Positions 35,422 through 43,530 of a DNA stretch of 64,000 bases are shown in pieces (the stretch's first letter is position 1; every line of letters begins with the position of its first letter). The notes under the pieces are model-generated. The model saw nothing but the letters and a program-made list of their open reading frames with translations, was not told the DNA's origin and searched no databases. The translations under genes were made by a program, and so were the position numbers. The stretch is from Thalassobius sp. I31.1. GTDB lineage: Bacteria > Pseudomonadota > Alphaproteobacteria > Rhodobacterales > Rhodobacteraceae. The DNA is taken from assembly GCF_003031585.1 (NCBI RefSeq), contig NZ_PWAA01000063.1:118142-182141 (forward strand), read 5' to 3'.

Positions 35422-36006
35422 CCTGCTGCGCGGCTTCGGTATCCCGGACGCAAAGCTGTTTTCACGATCAGGCATATTATCTCCATCCAGTCGCCAGTTC
35501 TGAAGAACAGCATTTGCAGTTTCGGGGGCGCACCTATCTTCTCCTCGGGTGCGCCACATATTTGCAGAGATGCAATGTCGTTCTGAACGATCCTGTCACC
35601 CCCCCCAGTGCGGCGGTATCGTTCAGACTTGTCAGTCGGTGTGGCAATGCCATGCTGACTGACGCAAGTCGGACCTGCCAGTCCCGCCAGCTTTGTGGAA
35701 TTCTCTGTCGGGAACCGTCACGAACTGTTTTGGCAGGGCCGGCTCACTTACCGTCGCCTGAAACAGGTGGCGGTTTTTTTGGTGTGTCGCTGCGGGGAGA
35801 GGTGCCGATAATAAAGGCGTCTGGTGCCATGCGGGCCTTCTGGCTTGTGTTCTGCCGGGGTTTATGCTTGTTTTAGGTGACCTGAACATGACAGGAATTG
35901 TCGATGCGCGAGCTTGTAACACAGAACTGACTTCCCTGAGGGAGTCCTGAGACAGACCATCCGGCGGGACCGGAGGGTTTTTCTGTGTTCTGAATACAGG
36001 CTTACG
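35422..36006. other. Intergenic region with inverted repeat and terminator
   Basis: 585 bases without a supported gene. Contains a 9-bp inverted repeat (CTGAACGAT 35583-35591, ATCGTTCAG 35618-35626) and a terminator at 35751-35780. The last 130 bases should hold the promoter of the toxin-antitoxin pair. Confidence 0.45.
35751..35780 (+). terminator. Rho-independent terminator
   Basis: CCGTCGCCTG (35751-35760) pairs with CAGGTGGCGG (35764-35773), two G-U pairs included, across AAA and followed by seven T. No gene ends close upstream, so it may end a small RNA or a leader transcript. Confidence 0.65.
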
Positions 36007-36267
36007 ATGAATATCTCAAAACAGGAACAGCGCGTGTTGCACGTGCTGGCACAAGGCGGGCATATCCGCTTTGAACGGGCGTCAAACGGGCGTGTGACGG
36101 AAGCAGACTGCTTCACACATAATGGCATGATATACAGCGATATGACGCTGGAGATCCTGCAAAAACTGAAACGAAAACGACTGATCGAGTCCCATAACTC
36201 CAGCCCGTACCGGATTTCCGGCAAAGGCAGGCGTTCGGTGCGGGCGCGTATGGACAACCGGACATGA
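36007..36267 (+). CDS. yjhX: TopAI/YjhX family toxin
   Basis: An 86-residue protein matching the YjhX (UPF0386) family nearly end to end: MNISKQEQRVLHVLAQGGHI, then NGRVTEADCFTHNGMIYSDM, LEILQKLKRKRLI and PYRISGKGRRSVRARMDNR. E. coli YjhX (TopAI) inhibits topoisomerase I and is the toxin of the yjhX-yjhQ pair. The stop overlaps the start of the acetyltransferase gene as ATGA, the order expected for this pair. A winged-helix-like fold is likely. Confidence 0.85.
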   Translation: MNISKQEQRVLHVLAQGGHIRFERASNGRVTEADCFTHNGMIYSDMTLEILQKLKRKRLIESHNSSPYRISGKGRRSVRARMDNRT

Positions 36268-36779
36268 GCGGAGAGACTGAAATGAAGATACGTGAAGAAG
36301 TGCCCGCAGATTTTGCGGCGATGGATCGGGTTTGTGCCGCGGCTTTTGCGACGGTGCCTTATGGCAGTCCACATGATTCAAAGATCACAGGGCTGTTGCG
36401 AGACGCGGGTGCCCTGACGCTGTCACTGGTGGTGGAGGATGCGGGTGAAATCCAGGGGCATGTCAGTTTCTCGCCGGTGATCATCGGTAACAGATCTGAA
36501 GGCTGGTATTGCCTTGGTCCGGTTGCTGTTGCGCCTGAAAGCCATGGTAAGGGTATCGGGTCACAGCTGATCCGGGACGGGCTTGCGCGTTTAAAGGATC
36601 TGGGCGCGCTGGGCTGTGTGTTGCTGGGCAACCCCGCATATTACGCACGGTTTGGTTTTGAGGTTCAGAACGGCCTGCTTATGGATGGCGAAACCAGCCC
36701 TTACCTTCAGGCGTTGAACTTTCAAGGTGAGATACCCGAAGGCGAAGTCACGTTTCATCCGGCTTTCTTTGAAGGCTAG
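36264..36779 (+). CDS. yjhQ: GNAT acetyltransferase, YjhQ-like partner of YjhX
   Basis: A 171-residue GNAT-fold acetyltransferase with the acetyl-CoA-binding motif VAPESHGKGIGSQLIRDGLA and the downstream GNPAYYARFGFE typical of YhbS/YjhQ-type GNATs. In E. coli the GNAT protein YjhQ is reported as the antitoxin for YjhX. The overlap with yjhX (4 bases) supports the same pairing. The first Met (36264) is the coupled start; a second Met at codon 7 is close to where GNAT homologs often begin. Symbol is by context and resemblance. Confidence 0.8.
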   Translation: MSGETEMKIREEVPADFAAMDRVCAAAFATVPYGSPHDSKITGLLRDAGALTLSLVVEDAGEIQGHVSFSPVIIGNRSEGWYCLGPVAVAPESHGKGIGSQLIRDGLARLKDLGALGCVLLGNPAYYARFGFEVQNGLLMDGETSPYLQALNFQGEIPEGEVTFHPAFFEG

Positions 36780-36786
36780 ATACAAA

Positions 36787-36814
36787 AACGCCCCGGTCGG
36801 ATGGCCGGGGCGTT
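36787..36814. terminator. Bidirectional terminator between GNAT gene and permease
   Basis: AACGCCCCGG (36787-36796) and CCGGGGCGTT (36805-36814) with A and T tracts on both sides, between convergent genes. Confidence 0.9.
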
Positions 36815-36834
36815 TGCTTTGATATGGGGGCTGA

Positions 36835-38157
36835 TCAGTCGATCTCGTCCGGCAGCACCAGGTTCAGAACCACAGCCACCAGCGCGGTAGGCGCAACGGC
36901 GGATGTGGCAAGTACTTTCACAACACCTGGCAGATATTGCACGGCAGTTGGCACAAGGTTCAGGCCAAGGCCCGCCGCCAGTGAAACCGCGATGATGATC
37001 ATGTTGCGACGGTTCATGTTGACCTCGGTCAGCACATTCAGGCCGGCGGATGCCACCATGCCGAACATCACGATCACACCACCGCCGAGAACCGGCAGAG
37101 GCATAGAAGCGATGACTGCGCCGATTTTTGGCAGCAGACCACAGAGGATCAGGAAGATCGCGCCGATGGTCACAACATGGCGGCTCATGACGCCGGTCAT
37201 GCCGACGATGCCGACGTTCTGGCTGAAGGATGTGTTTGGCAGGCCGCCAAAGACAGAGGCCACAGCAGTGCCCAGACCATCCGCATAGGTCGCGCCTGCG
37301 ATTTCCTCATCCGTTGCATCACGCCCGGCACCCGCTTTGGTTGTGGCTGACGCATCGCCCACGGTTTCAATCGCGGAAACAACGGAAATCAGGGTGACAG
37401 CGATCACTGCGCCAAGGTTGAATTCAAACCCGTATGGCATGACGTGGATGGATGTGATCCAGTCGGCACCTGCGACTTTGTCAAAGCTGACCATGCCCAG
37501 TATATAGGCCAGGATGTAGGATAGGATCATGCCGATCAGGATTGCGGCGTTGGAAAGCGTGCCTTTGGTCCAGAATTTCAGACCAAGCGCGACGACCACC
37601 ACAGTCAGGGCAACGGCCCAGTGTTTCAGGGAGCCAAAGCTTTCGGCTTCCATCTGGAAGGGGGCAGCACCACCGGCGGCGTATTTGATTGCCACTGGGA
37701 TCAGGTACAGACCAATTGCCAGAATGACGAGGCCGGTGACCAGGGATGGGAACAGGAACCGCAGGTGCTGAATGACTGACCCCAGCGCAAAGTGAATGAT
37801 GCCGCCGATCAGACAGGCGGTCAGCGCAACGCCCAGACCCTGGGTTGCCGCGATACCAGCGAGCACGCCAACAAAGGCAAAGCTTGTGCCCTGCATGATT
37901 GGAAGACGCGCACCAATGGGGCCAACGCCTACGGTCTGAAACAGGGTCGCGATGCCTGCAAACAGCATGGCCATCTGGATCAGGTAAACCTGTTCCGCGC
38001 CACCAAAGGCAAGGCCCGCAGCCCCTGCGACGATGATGGATGGGGTGACGTTAGATGCAAACATGGCCAGCACGTGTTGCAGGCCAAGTGGTATCGCTGT
38101 TGCCAGCGGTGGTGTGTTATTCGGATCGCGCATGGCGTCCGTTGTCATATCAGTCAT
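36835..38157 (-). CDS. NCS2 purine (xanthine/urate) permease
   Basis: A 440-residue inner-membrane transporter of the NCS2/UapA family with about 12 to 14 helices. It has GLQHVLAMFASNVTPSIIVAG at the N-terminus, VGVGPIGARLPIMQGTSFAF and the signature VIAVTLISVVSAIETVGD. GVFGGLPNTS-like motifs follow (SVFGGLPNTSFSQNVGIV), in place of the uracil-type sequence. The neighbours are ureide-degradation genes, so xanthine or urate is the likely substrate. The ATG at 38157 has GGGAGGAG upstream; the frame extends further but is not supported. It forms a leftward operon with allA and puuE-uraD. Confidence 0.88.
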   Translation of the reverse strand: MTDMTTDAMRDPNNTPPLATAIPLGLQHVLAMFASNVTPSIIVAGAAGLAFGGAEQVYLIQMAMLFAGIATLFQTVGVGPIGARLPIMQGTSFAFVGVLAGIAATQGLGVALTACLIGGIIHFALGSVIQHLRFLFPSLVTGLVILAIGLYLIPVAIKYAAGGAAPFQMEAESFGSLKHWAVALTVVVVALGLKFWTKGTLSNAAILIGMILSYILAYILGMVSFDKVAGADWITSIHVMPYGFEFNLGAVIAVTLISVVSAIETVGDASATTKAGAGRDATDEEIAGATYADGLGTAVASVFGGLPNTSFSQNVGIVGMTGVMSRHVVTIGAIFLILCGLLPKIGAVIASMPLPVLGGGVIVMFGMVASAGLNVLTEVNMNRRNMIIIAVSLAAGLGLNLVPTAVQYLPGVVKVLATSAVAPTALVAVVLNLVLPDEID

Positions 38158-38230
38158 TGGTTTCTCCTCCCGTTTGACTGTCCCTCGGTGGTCCTTGCGG
38201 ACCCTTTTTGTAAGGCCGTTAAAACGGCTC

Positions 38231-38734
38231 TTATTCTGGTTTGGCGACTGTCCAGGTCGTGTCAAACCAGTGTTCTTCCAGATTATCGGCGGCATCACCT
38301 TCGGTGGCGATCCGGTCGATGACCGCAAACAGGCCTGGCGCGTGCAGAGGCGTCAGAACCCCGTGCCAGGTGTTGCGGTGAAAATTGATGGCCTGGCCGG
38401 GTTCCGTCAGAAACGCGCGGGGCGTGCCGGGTTTGCCACCCTCATCCGGCGCAACGATCACCAGAAATCCGTGTTGGGTCATCGGCACAAAAGCCTGACA
38501 GCCCAGCGGATGGCGTTCCATCATATCAAGCGTGTAGGGCAGGGCGCGGGGTGTTGCGTTAAACAGGCTGACGCCCATGCGCCCGCCGTCAAAGTCGATA
38601 TGCGCCTTGTCGTGATAACGGCCACACATGCCCTGATTGATCATGACATCCGGTGCGCCTTCGATCTGCATGAGATCACCAAAAGGCGCGAAAGCGTCGC
38701 GCGTCATGGGTTCGGTATGAAGGGTGCGGGTCAT
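38231..38734 (-). CDS. allA: Ureidoglycolate lyase AllA
   Basis: A 167-residue cupin-like enzyme that splits (S)-ureidoglycolate into glyoxylate and urea, the last step of the ureide pathway. Family features are EPMTRDAFAPFGDLMQIEG, GVSLFNATPRALPY, ERHPLGCQAFVPM and AINFHRNTWHGVLTPL. The start overlaps the stop of the allantoinase-UraD fusion as ATGA (38734-38731), so the two are co-translated. Length is normal. Confidence 0.93.
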   Translation of the reverse strand: MTRTLHTEPMTRDAFAPFGDLMQIEGAPDVMINQGMCGRYHDKAHIDFDGGRMGVSLFNATPRALPYTLDMMERHPLGCQAFVPMTQHGFLVIVAPDEGGKPGTPRAFLTEPGQAINFHRNTWHGVLTPLHAPGLFAVIDRIATEGDAADNLEEHWFDTTWTVAKPE

Positions 38735-40158
38735 AGTGCGCTTTCCAGTGTGTCAGAAAGACGATACCAGGCGATGCGTTCCACCTGTTTGCAGGCCTCA
38801 GTAAATTCTGTGGCGCTGTCATTGCTGATGCGCCGTTCAAACGCCGCCATGATTGACGCTTTATCATTGTCTCGCACAGCGATGATGAAAGGGAAGCCGT
38901 GTTTGGCAACATATTCGCTGTTCTGGCGCGTGAAGGTGTCGCGTTCCGCGTCCGTCAGCATATCCAACCCGGCGCTGGCCTGTTCCGATGTGCTTTCGTC
39001 TGTCAGGCGACCGGCAGCGGCGAGCTTGCCAGCCAGATCCGGGTGGGCGTTCAGAACCCCAAGGCGGGCGTCATGATCCGCAGCACGGAAGGCACGACAC
39101 AGCAGACTGTGCACGCCTTCAAGGCAATCATGCGCCGGGCCTTTTTCAAGATCATGGGCGTTTTCGGCAACCCAGGCGGAGTGTTCAAAAATACCACCGT
39201 AAGCCGCGACAAATGCGTCACGGGACATTCGCGATGGGCGGGCCCATTGCGCAGGGGCCGGGTGATGTTCCTGCCAGTGGCGGGCAATGTCGATGCGGCG
39301 CGGGAACCAGACATCTTCGTGCGACATGGCGTATTCAATGAAATCACGCAGGGCCTCAATCCGGCCAGGACGGCCCAGCAGGCGGCAGTGAATGCCGATC
39401 GACATCATCTTTGCTTTGCCTTCTTCGCCTTCACGATACAGCGCATCAAAGCTGTCGCGCAGATAGCTGAAGAACTGATCCCCACAGTTAAAGCCCTGCG
39501 GCGTGGCGAAACGCATATCGTTTGCGTCCAGCGTATAGGGAATGATCAGCTGATCGCGGCCATTGTGGTGACGCCAGTGCGGCAGATCATCATCATAGGT
39601 GTCCGAGATATAGTCAAAGCCGCCTTCATCGGTAACGATATCAACGGTGTTGACGGAACAGCGGCCCGTGTACCAGCCGGTGGGGCGGGTGCCTGTGACT
39701 TCGGTATGCAGTTTGATCGCGGCTTCCATATCGGCGCGTTCGGTTTCGACATTGGCGTCTTTATATTCGATCCACTTCAGCCCGTGGCTGGCGATTTCCC
39801 AGTCGGATGTCTGCATCGCCGCGACTTGTGCGGGGGAACGGGCCAGCGCCGTTGCGACGCCGTAAACGGTTGGACGGATCTGCATTTCACTGAACAGACG
39901 GTGCAAACGCCAGAAGCCGGACCGCGCGCCATATTCATAGATGCTTTCCATGTTCCAGTGGCGCTGACCGTACCATTGCGCGGCCCCGACGATTTCGGAC
40001 AGGAAGGCTTCGGATGCCTCATCCCCATGCAGAATGCAGTTTTCCCCGCCTTCTTCATAATTCACCACAAATTGCATAGCAATTTTCGCCCCGCCGGGCC
40101 ATTGCGGATCGGGGGTATTTGCGCCATAGCCAAGCATGTCACGCGGGTAATTCTGCAC
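38731..40158 (-). CDS. Fused allantoinase PuuE and OHCU decarboxylase UraD
   Basis: A 475-residue fusion. Residues about 1-300 are a PuuE-type allantoinase of the polysaccharide-deacetylase fold (MQFVVNYEEGGENCILHGDE, YEYGARSGFWRLHRLF, WEIASHGLKWIEY, PTGWYTGRCSVNTVDIV). Residues about 310-475 are UraD, which decarboxylates OHCU to (S)-allantoin (FVAAYGGIFEHSAWVAENAH, VLNAHPDLAGKLAAAGRLT, FPFIIAVRDNDK). It therefore links two consecutive steps, OHCU to allantoin to allantoate. It is the first gene of the operon with allA and the permease, divergent from uraH. Confidence 0.93.
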   Translation of the reverse strand: MQNYPRDMLGYGANTPDPQWPGGAKIAMQFVVNYEEGGENCILHGDEASEAFLSEIVGAAQWYGQRHWNMESIYEYGARSGFWRLHRLFSEMQIRPTVYGVATALARSPAQVAAMQTSDWEIASHGLKWIEYKDANVETERADMEAAIKLHTEVTGTRPTGWYTGRCSVNTVDIVTDEGGFDYISDTYDDDLPHWRHHNGRDQLIIPYTLDANDMRFATPQGFNCGDQFFSYLRDSFDALYREGEEGKAKMMSIGIHCRLLGRPGRIEALRDFIEYAMSHEDVWFPRRIDIARHWQEHHPAPAQWARPSRMSRDAFVAAYGGIFEHSAWVAENAHDLEKGPAHDCLEGVHSLLCRAFRAADHDARLGVLNAHPDLAGKLAAAGRLTDESTSEQASAGLDMLTDAERDTFTRQNSEYVAKHGFPFIIAVRDNDKASIMAAFERRISNDSATEFTEACKQVERIAWYRLSDTLESAL

Positions 40159-40309
40159 GATTTTTCCTCATTCGCGAATTGTTGATTTGATGTTAGCTTA
40201 AAATAATCTTTCGCACCTTCAAAATTTCCCTCAAACTGTTTCCCATGAGTGCAACTTTCCCGAAGGGAAAAATGCAGGCAAAACGGTTAAAACTGCAGGA
40301 GACGCAAAA

Positions 40310-40663
40310 ATGGCTGGCTGGTTAAGCACACATGTTCTGGATACGGCAAAGGGCTGCCCGGCAGAAGGCATTAAGATTGAACTGTATAAGGTGACAGGCA
40401 ATTCCCACAAAAGGATTGCAGAAAGCGTGACCAATGCAGATGGTCGCACCAACAGCCCGATCCTGCCGGAAGACCAGTTTAAGACTGGCACGTATGAGCT
40501 GATCTTTTTTGCGGGCGACTATCTGCGGGCGACCGGCCAGGTGGATGAGGAAATTCTGTTCCTTGATCAGGTGCCGATCCGCTTTGGTATGAATGAAGAC
40601 AGTCACTATCACGTGCCGCTGCTTCTGTCGCCTTACGGCTGTTCAACCTATCGCGGCAGCTGA
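40310..40663 (+). CDS. uraH: 5-hydroxyisourate hydrolase UraH
   Basis: A 117-residue transthyretin-like enzyme that converts 5-hydroxyisourate to OHCU. The family ends are intact: the N-terminal WLSTHVLDTAKGCPAEGI and the C-terminal YHVPLLLSPYGCSTYRGS with the diagnostic YRGS tetrapeptide. The catalytic His, Arg and His sit in THVLD, ADGR and HYHVP. The gene is divergent from the puuE-uraD fusion, and its stop abuts the stop of a convergent TetR gene. Confidence 0.95.
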   Translation: MAGWLSTHVLDTAKGCPAEGIKIELYKVTGNSHKRIAESVTNADGRTNSPILPEDQFKTGTYELIFFAGDYLRATGQVDEEILFLDQVPIRFGMNEDSHYHVPLLLSPYGCSTYRGS

Positions 40664-41305
40664 TCAGGCAATGCCCCGGGCGTAACCTGTCAGGATCTGG
40701 TGAAATTCATCCCTGAATGAGATAAAGGAATGGTTCAGCCCTGCCTGTTCTGATGCCTCGCGTACAATTGCGCTGCGGTTGGTTATCGGCCAAAGCCCGG
40801 CAAGAATGACATAAGCGGTGCGAATGAAAAGCACCGCTTTCATCTTGTCCGTGACGATGTTCAGATCCAGTAGGACATTGCACCAGTCTTCCAGTTGACG
40901 GGCTGATTCCTGTTTGATGGCGATCAGGGCTTCGAGGCTGATATTCTGTTCAAGATTTGCCCCCATATCACTGGCAAGCTTGCAGAACAGCGGACGTTTC
41001 ACACAAAGATCAACATAGGCGGCGGCTGCCTCTGTCAGATCGCGGCAGCCGGCCAGGGCCACGCGCATGTCTTCGGCCATGGTTCTGGATTCGCTCATCA
41101 GAAGCCAGGCCAGAATTTCTTCTTTGCTGCGGAAATAGCGGTAGAAAGCGGATTTGGTGATCCCGGTTTCGGCCGCGATCCCCGCAAGTGTCAGCGCGTC
41201 CGGACCATCCCGCAGGGCAACCTGGCGGGCAGCGACAAGAATTTGCTGCTTGCGCACTGATTTTTGTTCAGGTTTTCGCGCGCGTATGAATTTTTGTTTT
41301 TCCAT
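40664..41305 (-). CDS. TetR-family transcriptional regulator
   Basis: A 213-residue TetR regulator. The N-terminal helix-turn-helix reads RKQQILVAARQVALRDG, then TLAGIAAETGITKSAFYRYF and RSKEEILAWLL; the ligand-binding domain is unassigned. It is divergent from an SDR oxidoreductase gene. A perfect inverted repeat lies in the shared promoter region (41403-41431), directly before the SDR start. That makes the SDR gene the likely target. Relation to the neighbouring purine genes is not evident. Confidence 0.88.
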   Translation of the reverse strand: MEKQKFIRARKPEQKSVRKQQILVAARQVALRDGPDALTLAGIAAETGITKSAFYRYFRSKEEILAWLLMSESRTMAEDMRVALAGCRDLTEAAAAYVDLCVKRPLFCKLASDMGANLEQNISLEALIAIKQESARQLEDWCNVLLDLNIVTDKMKAVLFIRTAYVILAGLWPITNRSAIVREASEQAGLNHSFISFRDEFHQILTGYARGIA

Positions 41306-41402
41306 AAAGGTTTATGTCATATCTGATCGCGCGGTAAAAGATTGGATTTCTGATCTGAAGCCCGGTGTCGCCTGTTCTTCCATACAAAATTCCGATGAAC
41401 TT

Positions 41403-41431
41403 CATTTAAGAGAATTAAGTTTACTTAAATG
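41403..41431. promoter_or_regulatory. Likely TetR operator in front of SDR gene
   Basis: CATTTAAG (41403-41410) and CTTAAATG (41424-41431) form a perfect inverted repeat, with TTAAGT/ACTTAA (41415-41420, 41423-41428) nested inside. It ends nine bases before the SDR start, so a bound repressor would block its initiation. Confidence 0.6.
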
Positions 41432-41439
41432 AGGCAGGT

Positions 41440-42333
41440 ATGAAGTGCTGGAAGTTGAATGACATACCTGATCTGACCGGTAGGGCTGCAGTTGTAACAG
41501 GTGGGAATGTCGGGCTGGGGTTTCGGTCTGCGATGGAACTGTGCCGTAAGGGGGCTGATGTTGTCATTGCCTGCCGCCGCCCGGATGCGGGACAGGCCGC
41601 GATCACACGCATTCTGGCAGAGGTACCGGACGCCCGGATTCGCTGCATCACCATGGATCTGACGGATTTTACTTCGGTACAGCGGTTTGCAGATGAGTTT
41701 CGTGAAGGATACGCACGGCTTGATATTCTGCTGAACAACGCGGGTGTCGTGAACCTGGAACAGCTGCGTCACACAGCGGATGGCCATGAGATGCATATGG
41801 CGACGAACCACTACGGGCATTTTGCATTAACGGGGCATCTGTTTGGCCTGCTTTGTGCAACGCCCGGGGCACGGGTGGTGACTGTTTCCAGCGGTGGTTA
41901 CCGGGCGGGGGAAATCCGCTTTGATGATATGGACTGGCGCAAGCGGCCTTATTCCCGGCTGAAATCTTACGGCACCAGCAAGCTTGCGAATGTGTTGTTC
42001 ATGCGTGCCCTGCAGCGCCGGTTTGAAGCCGCCGGGGCAGATGCGATCTCGCTTGGTGCGCATCCTGGATTAAGCGGGACAGAGCGGCAGCAAAGCATCG
42101 GCATGGGCGGATGGCTGACACGTATTCTGGCATCCCCTGTTGCGATCGGGGTGGCCCCACAGTTATGTGCCGCAACATGCCCCACTGCACAGGCGGGCGA
42201 ATATTATGGCCCGCGCTTCGGAATCCGCGGCGCACCCCGGGCCGAAGAGATCAAACCGGTCGGCTGTGACGATGATACGGGTGAAAAGCTCTGGACACTG
42301 TCAGCTGAGGTGATCGGCGTGTCCTTTGGCTGA
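41440..42333 (+). CDS. Short-chain dehydrogenase/reductase
   Basis: A 297-residue classical/extended SDR of the retinol-dehydrogenase or WWOX-like group. Nucleotide-binding TGGNVGLG near residue 20, then LDILLNNAG, the catalytic serine in VVTVSSGGY and the YxxxK pair in SYGTSKLANVLF. The substrate cannot be inferred. The gene is divergent from a TetR regulator gene and probably controlled by it. Confidence 0.88.
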   Translation: MKCWKLNDIPDLTGRAAVVTGGNVGLGFRSAMELCRKGADVVIACRRPDAGQAAITRILAEVPDARIRCITMDLTDFTSVQRFADEFREGYARLDILLNNAGVVNLEQLRHTADGHEMHMATNHYGHFALTGHLFGLLCATPGARVVTVSSGGYRAGEIRFDDMDWRKRPYSRLKSYGTSKLANVLFMRALQRRFEAAGADAISLGAHPGLSGTERQQSIGMGGWLTRILASPVAIGVAPQLCAATCPTAQAGEYYGPRFGIRGAPRAEEIKPVGCDDDTGEKLWTLSAEVIGVSFG

Positions 42334-42382
42334 CCGGAATCCCGGCGAACCCTTGTTCACATATTGGTTCGTCAGATATCCT

Positions 42383-42404
42383 GGGGAGTCCCGCAGGGAC
42401 GGGG
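42383..42404. repeat. Dispersed GC-rich repeat, copy D
   Basis: A 22-base string (GGGGAGTCCCGCAGGG then ACGGGG) identical, inverted, to 31472-31493. It lies 50 bases after the SDR stop and is followed by a further GC-rich tract with CCCCCGC. Confidence 0.6.
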
Positions 42405-42485
42405 CAGCGCCCCCGCAGGCGCAGCCTGCCCGGCCCAACAGGGGGCGTATTCACTGAATGCGTGCCCCTGGCGGGAGCCATCCGG

Positions 42486-43406
42486 TCAATTCAGGTCAGA
42501 ACTTCCCTGAAACAGGGCCTTCACCCGGTCCGCCATAAAATCAATAAACAGGCGGGATTTCGGATCCTGATGGCGGCGGTGGGCGTAAAGCAGGGCCAGC
42601 TGCACGGGCTGGGGCGGGGTTTCTGTGGCGACGGGCACAAGCCGGCCTTCTGCCAGATGTTGCGCCACTTCAAAATGCGGTTTCAGCACAATCCCCTGAC
42701 CTTCCAGCGCCCAATTGGTCAGCACATCGCCGTCATCTGTTTCAAACGGACCGGTGATGGCAAAGCGCTTTGGGCCTTGCGGGGTTTCAAGCAGCCACTG
42801 AAATTCCGGCGCACCAGGAAAGCGCAGAATCAGGCAATCATGTTTCTGCGCCACAAGATCCGCGCCATTCTGCGGCATGCCACGGGCTTTGATATATTCA
42901 GGTGACGCACAGAGCAGGCGTTCACAATCCGCAATTTTACGGATCTTCAGATTGCTGTCTTCCGGTGTGCCCAGGAAAAACGCCACATCCAGCCCTTCCT
43001 GTGTCAGATCAATGCGCCGGTCAGACAGGCGTAGACGCACGTCAATCAGCGGGTACTCTTTGGTGAACTCTGGCAGAAGCGGCGCGATATAGCGGCGCCC
43101 GACACCCAGGGGGGCTGCGATATACAGGGAACCCCGGGGATTGCTGGTGACATCAGAAATCGCGGCTTCCGCATCTTCCACGGCCTCAATAATGCGCTGG
43201 GCTCCTTCATAGAAGATCTGCCCTTGTTCAGTGGCATTCAGGGACCGGGTTGTGCGCTGAAACAGGCGGACATTCAGGTGATTTTCCAGCTGCGAAATTC
43301 TGGAAGAGGCCACGGCAGGGGAAATGCGCTGATCGCGCGCGGCGGCAGACATGGATCCAAGTTCATAGACACGCACAAAGGTGCGGATGTTTTCAAAGTA
43401 AGACAT
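42486..43406 (-). CDS. LysR-family regulator, divergent from puuD
   Basis: A 306-residue LysR-type regulator of the CrgA/DsdC-like group. N-terminal HTH: TFVRVYELGSMSAAARDQRI, SPAVASSRISQLENHLNVRL, FQRTTRSLNATEQG. The effector domain has RGSLYIAAPLGVGRRYIAPL and VPVATETPPQPVQLALLY. It is divergent from the urate oxidase gene puuD with a classic ATC-N9-GAT box between them, so it likely controls urate breakdown in response to a purine intermediate (inference). Confidence 0.88.
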   Translation of the reverse strand: MSYFENIRTFVRVYELGSMSAAARDQRISPAVASSRISQLENHLNVRLFQRTTRSLNATEQGQIFYEGAQRIIEAVEDAEAAISDVTSNPRGSLYIAAPLGVGRRYIAPLLPEFTKEYPLIDVRLRLSDRRIDLTQEGLDVAFFLGTPEDSNLKIRKIADCERLLCASPEYIKARGMPQNGADLVAQKHDCLILRFPGAPEFQWLLETPQGPKRFAITGPFETDDGDVLTNWALEGQGIVLKPHFEVAQHLAEGRLVPVATETPPQPVQLALLYAHRRHQDPKSRLFIDFMADRVKALFQGSSDLN

Positions 43407-43466
43407 GTCCGTTTTCCTTTTGCGTTCGCCTGCATTTTATCACAGAATTTGAAACTGTCGGGAAAT

Positions 43467-43485
43467 TTATCAAATGGCAAGATAA
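43467..43485. promoter_or_regulatory. LysR-type box between LysR gene and puuD
   Basis: TTATC (43467-43471) and GATAA (43481-43485) enclose a perfect ATC-N9-GAT, the classical T-N11-A site of LysR regulators. It lies 60 bases from the lysR start and 45 from puuD. Confidence 0.65.
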
Positions 43486-43530
43486 AACCTGACGTGACAT
43501 AATAAGACAACCAACAGGAGGGCGCACCCA

